Shown here: piece after piece, positions 1 through 5,049 of the stretch
Layout: the number at the start of each line of letters is the position of its first letter
Position numbering within the stretch: the stretch's first letter is position 1
The notes under the pieces: generated by a model
What the model saw: only the letters and a program-made list of their open reading frames with translations
Told to the model about the DNA's origin: nothing
Databases searched by the model: none
DNA from: JBKHHU01 sp046539045
Lineage (GTDB): Bacteria; Planctomycetota; Phycisphaerae; SM23-33
Assembly: GCA_046539045.1 (NCBI GenBank)
Contig: JBKHHU010000227.1
Coordinates: 1-5,049, forward strand
Length of the DNA stretch: 5,049 nucleotides
Direction: 5' to 3'
Translations under genes and position numbers: made by a program

Positions 1-254
1 TCGCGGGTAGCTTTGAGATAGCTTTCGCCACCGGTATAGCTGTAGCCCCGCATCTCGTACATGGCGTCCCCGGCGCGGCAGTTCAACTGCCCTGCCAATA
101 CCGACTCCGGAACATATTGTTCGGAAAGTTTCTCCGACTCGTCGCGGACTTCTCCCATCTTGTAGACAGCCAGCCCGCCCAAGGCGACTGCGATGAGGAT
201 CAGAAGTGAAAAACCGACGGTGATCTTGTACGACAATTTCAGATTTTTAAACAT
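1..254 (-). CDS. Methyl-accepting chemotaxis protein, N-terminal fragment
   Basis: The first 84 codons of a chemoreceptor, cut off by the left edge of the window. The protein begins MFKNLKLSYKITVGFSLLIL: a short basic cytoplasmic start, then one hydrophobic membrane helix at about residues 12-31. After it comes a polar, helix-prone stretch (KMGEVRDESEKLSEQYVPES) and a segment containing MRGYSYTGGESYL. A basic start, first membrane helix and periplasmic helical bundle is how bacterial MCPs open. The Y-x-Y-T-G-x-x-x-Y stretch resembles helical-bundle sensor domains (4HB or HBM type), though the exact type cannot be assigned. The second membrane helix, HAMP and signalling domain would lie outside the window. 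The start is supported by AGGAA (minus strand, 267-263) eight bases upstream. It lies 132 bp downstream of cheW on the same strand, so co-transcription is likely. The ligand cannot be inferred. A histidine kinase or other sensor with a similar N-terminus is possible, but adjacency to cheW favours an MCP. Confidence 0.82.
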   Translation of the reverse strand, partial: MFKNLKLSYKITVGFSLLILIAVALGGLAVYKMGEVRDESEKLSEQYVPESVLAGQLNCRAGDAMYEMRGYSYTGGESYLKATR

Positions 255-352
255 AGCTGTAATTCCTGATGAATGAGTGTCTGTTTGCTGTGTTGTGTGT
301 TCTGTGTTGGGTGCGAACGAACGTGAATGGTACAAAGACAACTTTCGCCGAA

Positions 353-380
353 GCGTCTGCGTTCAGAGAGGACAAGACGC
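353..380 (-). repeat. Intercistronic hairpin between cheW and the MCP gene
   Basis: A perfect 6-bp inverted repeat, AGACGC at 375-380 and GCGTCT at 353-358 on the plus strand, with a 16-base spacer. Two G-U pairs could extend it in RNA read from the minus strand. It begins six bases after the cheW stop codon. No T-run follows on the minus strand, so it is not a convincing intrinsic terminator. It could stabilise the cheW message end or reduce read-through into the MCP gene. That role is inference, and a chance repeat of this size is also possible. Confidence 0.3.
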
Positions 381-386
381 CCGTGC

Positions 387-872
387 TTAGCCCATCTCCT
401 CCAGCAGGTCCTGGTCCTCGCAGAGGATTCGCGTGATATCCAGCAGGAGAATCACGCGTTCGGTCTTGGCCACGCCCAGGACGAAATCCGCTCGGGCCTG
501 GCTGCCCATGTCCGGGCTCGGCTCGATATTGTCCCCTGAAATGTCCCGCACCTCGCAGACGCGGTCGACAATCAACCCGGTCTCAACTTCTCCGATGCTG
601 ACCACGATGATGCAACTCTCCGCCGTCGCCTGGCCGGCGGGCATGTCCAACTTCTGCCGGAGGTCGATGACCGGGATGACACTTCCGCGGAGGTTGATCA
701 CCCCCTTGATATGGTCCGGCATGCGGGGCATGCTGGTGACAGGCATCAGGCCCACGATTTCCCGGACCTTCAGAATCTCCACCCCGTACGGCTCATCCCG
801 CAACTCGAAGGTGAGATACTTTCCCGCCAAGTCCAGGCTGGGCGCAGTGGTCCCCTCTTGGGTGTCATTCAT
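387..872 (-). CDS. cheW: Chemotaxis coupling protein CheW
   Basis: A 161-residue single-domain CheW, close to the usual length. CheW is the cytoplasmic adaptor that links MCPs to the kinase CheA in signalling arrays. Family signatures appear in order: GKYLTFELRDEPYGVEILKV (about 17-36), the strand that opens the SH3-like fold; MPDHIKGVINLRGSVIPVID (51-70), containing the diagnostic N-L-R-G at 60-63; CIIVVSIGEVETGLIVDRV (about 87-105); and GVAKTERVILLLDITRIL (about 133-150). The acidic tail ends EEMG. The start at 872 was chosen because AGGAGA lies eight bases upstream (minus strand, 886-881) and the first CheW strand follows within 20 residues. The frame stays open upstream to 1127, but that extension shows no CheW-like sequence and has no similarly strong ribosome site. 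The gene is followed by an MCP gene on the same strand, consistent with a small receptor-coupling operon. No cheA or cheY is present in the window. Confidence 0.95.
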   Translation of the reverse strand: MNDTQEGTTAPSLDLAGKYLTFELRDEPYGVEILKVREIVGLMPVTSMPRMPDHIKGVINLRGSVIPVIDLRQKLDMPAGQATAESCIIVVSIGEVETGLIVDRVCEVRDISGDNIEPSPDMGSQARADFVLGVAKTERVILLLDITRILCEDQDLLEEMG

Positions 873-1166
873 CGTTCTCTTCTCCTGTGAATGAAGAGCG
901 AAAGCAATGCAGCGGTAACACACCGCCGCGAATCTATGAACTCTTCCAGGAGAAAGCTTTACAATCGCGGCCGTCGCCGGTCGCAATATCGCCAGAGACA
1001 GAATGTCCCCGAACCCGAGATGAATCCGGTGCGATTCAGCCTTCTCAACTGGATCGCACCCATGCCAGAGTATTCTTCGGCCACTCTGCACAGTGACTTT
1101 TCCTATTTGACCGATTTTTCTCATCAAGCGTGTTTTTTAACAGTCGCATGACCGGGCTTCGGAATT

Positions 1167-1195
1167 GGGACATCCGCCTCGATTCGTGCTATACT
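1167..1195 (+). promoter_or_regulatory. Sigma70-like promoter for the glycosyltransferase gene
   Basis: GGGACA at 1167-1172 (four of six to TTGACA) and TATACT at 1190-1195 (five of six to TATAAT) are separated by the optimal 17 bases. The predicted transcription start is near 1202, about 55 bases before the chosen start codon at 1257. This placement makes the earlier in-frame ATG at 1200 an unlikely initiator, because it would sit at or just before the 5' end of the RNA. The promoter is predicted from consensus match only. Confidence 0.5.
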
Positions 1196-1240
1196 CCCGA
1201 TGGAATGGAACTACCCGCGCTGCCGCCGGGTCGGGATATC

Positions 1241-1247
1241 AGGAAGG
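1241..1247 (+). promoter_or_regulatory. Ribosome binding site that fixes the glycosyltransferase start
   Basis: AGGAAGG lies nine bases before the ATG at 1257, a good Shine-Dalgarno match at a suitable distance. The longer frame beginning at ATG 1200 has no comparable site, and its extra 19 residues look unlike the start of a GT-B protein. The conserved first beta strand and glycine-rich loop begin right after the 1257 start. Confidence 0.75.
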
Positions 1248-1256
1248 AAGTACCGG

Positions 1257-3599
1257 ATGCAGAAGACCCTCTCGGATTCGACCGTCGCGTTCATCGGAGA
1301 CTATCCGCCACGGAAGTGCGGGATCGCCACGTTCACCGCCGACCTGTGCGAAGCTCTCGCCACGACAGTCAGCAGCGAAGACAACGTCTTCGCCGTTGCA
1401 GTCAGCGATCTGCAGGAGGGGTATCCGTACCCGTCGCGGGTCCGGTTCGAGATACGCGAGAAGTTCCTCGGCGACTATCACCTGGCCGCCAACTACCTCA
1501 ACATTCACGACACCGCTATCGCGTGCCTGCAGCACGAGTACGGCATCTTCGGCGGGCCTTCCGGGTCGCACGTTCTGACGCTGATGAACGACATCCGCTG
1601 TCCTATCGTCAGCGTATTGCACACGGTGCTGAAATCGCCGACCGAGGAGCAACGGGCTGTGCTGGGCAAAATCGCCCACCGCTCGGACAAACTGGTGGTC
1701 ATGAGCGAGGTCGCCCGCGAGATCCTGCTGGACGGATATGACGTACCGGCAGAGAAGGTCCGCGTGATCCCCCACGGTATCCCGGACGTGCCGTTCATCG
1801 ACCCGAACTACTATAAAGATAAGTTCGAGGTGGCCGGGAAGAACGTCCTGTTGACCTTCGGCTTGCTGAGCCCGGGCAAGGGCATTGAGCAGGTGATCGA
1901 CGCCCTGCCGGACATCGTCAGCGAGCATCCCGATACCGCCTACATCGTCCTCGGCGCCACGCACCCGAACGTCAAACGCGATTCCGGCGAGCAATACCGA
2001 AACGCTCTCCAGCGCCGCGCCAGTGAACTCGGCGTCGCAGACAATGTCCTCTTTCACAACCGCTTCGTCCAAGTCACAGAACTCTGCGAATATCTCGGGG
2101 CGGCCGATGTGTATGTCACGCCCTACGTCAGCGCCGAACAGGTCAGTTCCGGCACGCTTGCCTACGCCATGGGCTCCGGCAAGGCGGTCGTCTCCACGCC
2201 CTACTGGTACGCGGAGGAGATGCTCGCCGAAAATCGCGGACTGATCGTGCCTTTCCAGAATCCGCCCGCCATGGCAGAGGCCGTAAAGCGGCTGCTGAGC
2301 GAGGAAATGCTGCGGCACCAGATCCGAAAGAAGGCGTACAAGTTCAGCCGCCGGGCAACCTGGCCGCGTGTCGCACAGGAATATCTGGACGTATTCGAGG
2401 AGGCCCGCGAACTGTGGGCAGCGCGTCGCCTGGAGGGCGTGCGCATCTCCAAGCCCGCCGGTGGAATCAAGCGTCTGCAATTGCCCGAAGTCGACTTGCG
2501 GCACATGAAAGTGCTCTCCGACGACACCGGGATCTACCAACATACGTTGTACCTGACGCCCGATCGCTCGCACGGGTACTGCACCGATGACAATGCACGC
2601 GCCCTGATGGCGGCAGTGCTGTACTGGGACCAGACCCGCGACGAAAGCATCATCCCGCTGATCCAGCGGTATCTGGGCTTTCTGCTCAGCGCGTTCAACG
2701 GGAAGACGCAGCGATTCCGCAACTTCATGAGCTACGACAGGACATGGCTGGAGGAGGTCGGCTCGCAGGATTCCCACGCTCGCGCTCTGTGGGGTCTGGG
2801 CACGGCCACCGCAATGAACGTTCAGCCGACAATCAACGCCATAGCGGCCCGCCTATTCCGTCAGGCTCTTCCGGCCAGCCGAGAGCTGACTCATTACCGC
2901 GCGTGGGGGTTCAGCATTGTCGGGATTGAGGCGTACCTGAAGCGATTCTCCGGGGATACCGAAGCCCGTCGCATCCGCGATGAACTGGGAAAGAAACTGC
3001 TGGACGTCTTTCTCGACTATCAGGAAGACGACTGGCCGTGGCTGCAGGATCTTGTCAGTTACGCCAACGCGAAGCTCCCCCACGCCCTGCTTATCTGCGG
3101 GCGAGACAAGCCCGACAGCGCGTACATGCGAATGGGCCTGGAATCGCTGCGGTGGCTGATCGATCAGCAGACGGACAAGGCGGGCATGCTTTCGATCATC
3201 GGCAACAATGGGTGGATGCATCGTGACGGCACACGCGCCAGTTTCGATCAGCAACCGATTGAGGCCCACTCTCTGGTCGAAGCGTGCATCGAGGCATACG
3301 ACGTAACCGGAGACGAGGACTGGATCTGGCAGGCCAAGCGTGCCTTCGACTGGTTCCTGGGCGACAACGACCTCCGCCAGCCCGTGGTGGATTTCACCAC
3401 CGGTGGCTGTCGTGACGGGCTCCAGCCGGACAGAGTCAACGAGAATCAGGGAGCAGAGAGCACTCTGGCATGGCTCATCAGCCTGCTGAGAATGCACGAC
3501 CTGGCCAATCGACTGGCATTCGAAGACGAGGACAGACAAGCGAAAACCACAACGACCGGCGAAGAGAAACCGCTGCCCGCGAAAAAACCACTTTCCTGA
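1257..3599 (+). CDS. GT4 glycosyltransferase fused to a C-terminal toroid-like domain
   Basis: A 780-residue cytoplasmic protein without a signal peptide or membrane helices. Residues 1-390 form a GT-B glycosyltransferase of family GT4. The first strand and loop are VAFIGDYPPRKCGIATFTADL (about 10-30), followed by QHEYGIFGG (92-100) and VIPHGIP (170-176). The donor-domain loop is FGLLSPGKGI (201-210), and then comes EQVSSGTLAYAMGSGKAVVS with TPYWYAEE (294-321). These segments match the mannosyltransferase-like GT4 branch as I know it, so transfer of a hexose from a nucleotide sugar is likely; donor and acceptor are not determinable. The classical E-x7-E motif is degenerate. Residues from about 400 to 755 form a second, helical domain with tryptophan- and acid-rich blocks: GYCTDDNARAL (440-450), DDWPWLQ (591-597), FDQQPIEAHSL (663-673) and ENQGAESTLAWL (729-740). 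It resembles six-hairpin glycosidase-like toroids, but whether it is catalytic is unknown. The tail (about 765-780) is low-complexity, rich in Lys, Thr and Pro. It appears monocistronic, with its own promoter upstream and hairpins downstream. Confidence 0.88.
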   Translation: MQKTLSDSTVAFIGDYPPRKCGIATFTADLCEALATTVSSEDNVFAVAVSDLQEGYPYPSRVRFEIREKFLGDYHLAANYLNIHDTAIACLQHEYGIFGGPSGSHVLTLMNDIRCPIVSVLHTVLKSPTEEQRAVLGKIAHRSDKLVVMSEVAREILLDGYDVPAEKVRVIPHGIPDVPFIDPNYYKDKFEVAGKNVLLTFGLLSPGKGIEQVIDALPDIVSEHPDTAYIVLGATHPNVKRDSGEQYRNALQRRASELGVADNVLFHNRFVQVTELCEYLGAADVYVTPYVSAEQVSSGTLAYAMGSGKAVVSTPYWYAEEMLAENRGLIVPFQNPPAMAEAVKRLLSEEMLRHQIRKKAYKFSRRATWPRVAQEYLDVFEEARELWAARRLEGVRISKPAGGIKRLQLPEVDLRHMKVLSDDTGIYQHTLYLTPDRSHGYCTDDNARALMAAVLYWDQTRDESIIPLIQRYLGFLLSAFNGKTQRFRNFMSYDRTWLEEVGSQDSHARALWGLGTATAMNVQPTINAIAARLFRQALPASRELTHYRAWGFSIVGIEAYLKRFSGDTEARRIRDELGKKLLDVFLDYQEDDWPWLQDLVSYANAKLPHALLICGRDKPDSAYMRMGLESLRWLIDQQTDKAGMLSIIGNNGWMHRDGTRASFDQQPIEAHSLVEACIEAYDVTGDEDWIWQAKRAFDWFLGDNDLRQPVVDFTTGGCRDGLQPDRVNENQGAESTLAWLISLLRMHDLANRLAFEDEDRQAKTTTTGEEKPLPAKKPLS

Positions 3600-3679
3600 T
3601 TTTTGTCCGTTTCCGCAGGAAATTGTCGGCCAATAAGTTAGGGGACTCAGCGAAAAATTTGTCGAAAAAACAGCGTCCG

Positions 3680-3714
3680 GCCCGGTCAACAGCCGAGCCG
3701 GGCGCTATAGTTTT
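3680..3714 (+). terminator. Possible transcription terminator, GC-rich stem
   Basis: GCCCGG at 3680-3685 pairs perfectly with CCGGGC at 3698-3703 around a 12-base loop. A short TTTT follows at 3711-3714 after a seven-base gap. A run of six A at 3665-3670 precedes the stem on the plus strand, so the mirror reading also has a T-run; bidirectional activity is conceivable. The gap before the T-run and the long loop make it a mediocre intrinsic terminator. It is the first candidate for ending the glycosyltransferase transcript, about 80 bases after its stop. Confidence 0.4.
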
Positions 3715-3728
3715 AATGAGAAGAAAAA

Positions 3729-3770
3729 CAACAGATGCAAACGAGACACAGAGGTCAATAGCATCTGTTG
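3729..3770 (+). repeat. Perfect 10-bp inverted repeat with a possible loop pseudoknot
   Basis: CAACAGATGC at 3729-3738 is the exact reverse complement of GCATCTGTTG at 3761-3770, with a 22-base spacer. No T-run follows directly, so it is not a simple terminator. Within the loop, GAGGTC at 3751-3756 is perfectly complementary to GACCTC at 3781-3786, eleven bases past the stem, which would form an H-type pseudoknot in RNA. It may equally be a DNA-level binding site for a dimeric protein. The strand is given as plus only because both flanking genes read that way. Confidence 0.6.
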
Positions 3771-3774
3771 ATAC

Positions 3775-3836
3775 GCCAAGGACCTCCTCGAATCGAGATT
3801 CTCGAATTTCGATTCCTCCTCCGCCTTGGCCTTTTT
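3775..3836 (+). terminator. Nested inverted repeat ending in a T-tract, likely intrinsic terminator
   Basis: The outer stem GCCAAGG (3775-3781) pairs with CCTTGGC (3824-3830). The inner stem GAATCGA (3790-3796) pairs with TCGATTC (3809-3815). The stretches between the two stems are pyrimidine-rich on both sides, so they would form an internal loop. A C and then five T follow at 3831-3836, the layout of a plus-strand intrinsic terminator. It could end the glycosyltransferase transcript or a small RNA covering the preceding hairpins. The large internal loop weakens the fold, so termination strength is uncertain. Confidence 0.5.
3788..3815. repeat. Tandem 14-bp repeat, each unit a small hairpin
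   Basis: TCGAATCGAGATTC (3788-3801) is followed directly by TCGAATTTCGATTC (3802-3815). They match at 11 of 14 positions, the differences being the three central bases. Each copy is itself an inverted repeat, GAAT-N4-ATTC; the second has a TTCG loop, a known stable tetraloop in RNA. The pair is flanked by CCTCCTC-like pyrimidine runs on both sides. It sits inside the terminator-like stem, so one long inner stem or two small hairpins are alternative folds. Confidence 0.6.
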
Positions 3837-4010
3837 CTTGCGCTCATACGGTCCTGACACAGTAGGTGCATTTCTTGCTCAGTTTACTGAACCCACCTGA
3901 TTTCTCTCCCAAGGCGAACCGTTTACCATTAACAAGAGATCTTCGGCTTGTGACATTTCCGGCAATTCTCATCACAGAACGATGCGTCATTTTCTTCGAA
4001 AGGTAGTGCA

Positions 4011-5049
4011 ATGCGACGCTCGGGATTGATTCGATACGCTGTGGGAATCCTGATCGTGTTGGCGTTACCCGCTGCCGCCTGGGCCGACGTGCATGTCTGG
4101 ACTCCATCCGACCCGACCGACATTGACTGGTCCAATCCGGACAACTGGGTAACCCATCCGAACTCCACTTGTGAAGAAGCCCTGTTCCACCAGGGCCACG
4201 CGGAGCTCACCACCGGCTCACACACCTACGATCAGGTGACCCACTACGGCCTGACGCCCGGCGGGATTGCCCATACCGGCGGATCGCTGCAGGCTGGGGC
4301 GTTGTTCCTCGGTATTGACGGAACCAGCACGTACGACTTGACCGGCAGCGGAACGGTGACGCTGGATCAGTTGTCTCTGGGGATCTGGGGCACCGGTTCG
4401 CTGACGCAGAGCGGCGGCTCGATGTCGGCCAACTACGTCTACGTCGGCGGGCACATCGGCTCCAGCGGCGACCTGGTGATCAATGGCGGCCTGTCTTCGG
4501 TGGGAATGGTCCATGTCAAGAGCGGCTCTTCGGTGACCGTCAACAGCACGATGGAGATCGGCACACTCACGCTCGATGCCGGCGCAACGCTGCAGGGCGG
4601 ATCCGGCAGCATTCTCCAGATCGGAGGGAACTCCCATCTGGACATACGTACGAACGATCCATCGCAGGTCCGGTTGCAGGATGCGACGATTCAGGTCGCC
4701 GCTGCGGAGGCAGGACAGGCCGGGCCGAAACTGGAAGCCGCGGCCGTCGACCGGGGCGCCACCGACGCGGGATTCGTCGACAATGTCGTCCTCGGCACGC
4801 TCCGGATCGACACGGCGAGCGATCTTCCGCTGCTGGTGGTTGATGAAACCGACAACACACCCGGGGCGGCCGGCTCTGACGCGGTGTACGTCGAGACGCT
4901 GGAGATCGGCGACGTGGCCTGGCTGGATGCGGGTACCGTTCCGATCTACTATCGCAACGGCGGGGAAGTCAAACGGCTCCTCAGCGGTGACAACAATCTG
5001 GACGGCGAAGTGAACCTGCTGGACTTCAGCATGATGTGCAGCAACTACG
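4011..5049 (+). CDS. Secreted repeat protein with dockerin-type EF-hand, C-terminally cut by the window
   Basis: 346 codons visible, with no stop before the right edge. Residues 1-25 form a Sec signal peptide: basic MRRSGLIR, a hydrophobic core VGILIVLAL, and an A-W-A cleavage site before Asp26. The mature start has W-S-N-P-D-N-W (40-46), a motif common at the head of planctomycete and PEP-CTERM-type exported proteins. Repeats of 22-24 residues then begin at about 98, 121, 143 and 167 with LFLG, LSLG, VYVG and VHVK. They are rich in Gly, Ser and Thr, suggesting a beta-solenoid or autotransporter-like passenger fold. Near the end, V-P-I-Y-Y-R-N-G-G (310-318) leads into a 12-residue calcium loop at 327-338, D-N-N-L-D-G-E-V-N-L-L-D, with acidic or Asn ligands at positions 1, 3, 5, 9 and 12. 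This is the first half of a type I dockerin; the second half would lie past the edge. ATG 4011 follows AAAGG by seven bases. The enzymatic role, if any, is unknown. It probably acts in the periplasm or at the cell surface. Confidence 0.87.
   Translation, partial: MRRSGLIRYAVGILIVLALPAAAWADVHVWTPSDPTDIDWSNPDNWVTHPNSTCEEALFHQGHAELTTGSHTYDQVTHYGLTPGGIAHTGGSLQAGALFLGIDGTSTYDLTGSGTVTLDQLSLGIWGTGSLTQSGGSMSANYVYVGGHIGSSGDLVINGGLSSVGMVHVKSGSSVTVNSTMEIGTLTLDAGATLQGGSGSILQIGGNSHLDIRTNDPSQVRLQDATIQVAAAEAGQAGPKLEAAAVDRGATDAGFVDNVVLGTLRIDTASDLPLLVVDETDNTPGAAGSDAVYVETLEIGDVAWLDAGTVPIYYRNGGEVKRLLSGDNNLDGEVNLLDFSMMCSNY

Larger units (their letters stand above)
873..1256. other. Divergent intergenic region between cheW and the glycosyltransferase gene
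   Basis: About 380 bases without a convincing gene. It holds the cheW ribosome site at its left end, a promoter-like element at 1167-1195 and a strong ribosome site at 1241-1247 for the rightward gene. A small perfect hairpin, GCGGT/ACCGC with a five-base loop, lies at 912-926 in the presumed cheW leader. I saw no strong sigma70 or flagellar-type sigma28 promoter for cheW. The best minus-strand candidate (TTGTAA at 964-959 with TCATAG at 939-934, spacer 19) is weak. Short frames here have no recognisable protein character. Confidence 0.7.
3600..4010. other. Non-coding, AT-richer region dense in inverted repeats
   Basis: About 410 bases between two rightward genes. Short frames on both strands have no signal, domain or ribosome-site support. 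The left two thirds hold a run of stem-loops: a 5-bp stem with a three-base loop just past the stop (TTTCC/GGAAA, 3610-3622), a GC-rich stem at 3680-3703, a perfect 10-bp stem at 3729-3770, and a nested stem ending in a T-tract at 3775-3836. The right third (3840-4010) has only small repeats, AGGTG/CACCT at 3864-3898 and ACAAG/CTTGT at 3932-3951, and no promoter that I can defend for the next gene. Confidence 0.75.

Noticed and set aside
873..1127. In-frame N-terminal extension of cheW to a start at 1127
   Set aside because: The extra 85 residues show no CheW-like or other recognisable sequence. A strong ribosome site serves the start at 872, and the resulting 161-residue protein has normal CheW length.
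1130..1741. Plus-strand frame of 203 codons overlapping the start of the glycosyltransferase
   Set aside because: The translation is arginine-rich with no hydrophobic core, typical of an off-frame reading of GC-rich coding sequence.
1239..2777. Long open frame (512 codons) on the minus strand opposite the glycosyltransferase
   Set aside because: It lies wholly antisense to a gene with clear family motifs. Its translation has no domain signature, and long antisense frames are common in GC-rich coding DNA.
2853..3689. Minus-strand frame of 278 codons over the end of the glycosyltransferase gene
   Set aside because: Mostly antisense to the conserved C-terminal domain, and it begins inside the hairpin region. 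No ribosome site or protein family character.
3729..3830. CRISPR array or insertion sequence ends
   Set aside because: The repeats are too few, too short and unequally spaced for CRISPR. No transposase or flanking target duplication is visible.
3788..3835. Possible tRNA or tmRNA 3' portion suggested by a TTCGATTCC stretch
   Set aside because: No acceptor stem, anticodon arm or CCA context can be fitted. The stretch is explained by the tandem 14-bp repeat.
3470..3865. Plus-strand frame of 131 codons crossing the glycosyltransferase stop and the hairpin region
   Set aside because: It begins inside the glycosyltransferase gene in another frame, runs through terminator-like stems, and its translation is polar and low in complexity.
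3905..4010. Promoter for the exported protein gene
   Set aside because: Candidates such as GTGACA at 3950-3955 have no acceptable -10 at 16-18 bases, and an ECF-like GAACC element gives only a weak partner. Nothing rises above chance.
4576..5013. Plus-strand frame of 145 codons inside the exported protein gene
   Set aside because: An arginine- and serine-rich off-frame shadow of a gene that has a signal peptide and a dockerin loop in its own frame.

Overview
The window is about 5 kb of moderately GC-rich bacterial DNA with four protein genes in two divergent pairs. The left arm, read on the minus strand, holds cheW followed by the first 84 codons of a methyl-accepting chemotaxis protein (MCP) that runs off the left edge. 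The right arm, read on the plus strand, holds a large two-domain glycosyltransferase and then the first 346 codons of an exported protein that runs off the right edge. The latter has ladder-like repeats and the start of a dockerin/EF-hand module. That combination (export signal, repeats rich in G, S and T, then a Y-x-N-G-G stretch leading into a dockerin-type calcium loop) is common in Planctomycetota, particularly Phycisphaerae-like lineages. I therefore suggest a planctomycete, as an inference from protein style and not from a marker gene.

Layout: 1-254 (minus) partial MCP; 255-386 gap with a small hairpin; 387-872 (minus) cheW; 873-1256 divergent intergenic region carrying a good sigma70-like promoter for the rightward gene; 1257-3599 (plus) glycosyltransferase family 4 domain fused to a C-terminal domain that looks like an alpha/alpha toroid; 3600-4010 non-coding, AT-richer and unusually dense in inverted repeats; 4011-5049 (plus) partial secreted dockerin protein.

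CheW and the MCP belong together: CheW couples receptor arrays to the kinase CheA, which is not in the window. The two rightward genes show no clear functional link to chemotaxis or to each other. The glycosyltransferase probably acts in the cytoplasm on a glycan or glycoconjugate. The dockerin protein is probably exported.

The most unusual part is 3600-3840. It holds a perfect 10-bp stem whose loop can pair with downstream sequence (a possible pseudoknot). This is followed by a nested inverted repeat built around a 14-bp tandem repeat and ending in a T-tract. It may simply be the transcription terminator region of the glycosyltransferase gene, or it may be a small structured RNA; the sequence alone cannot decide.
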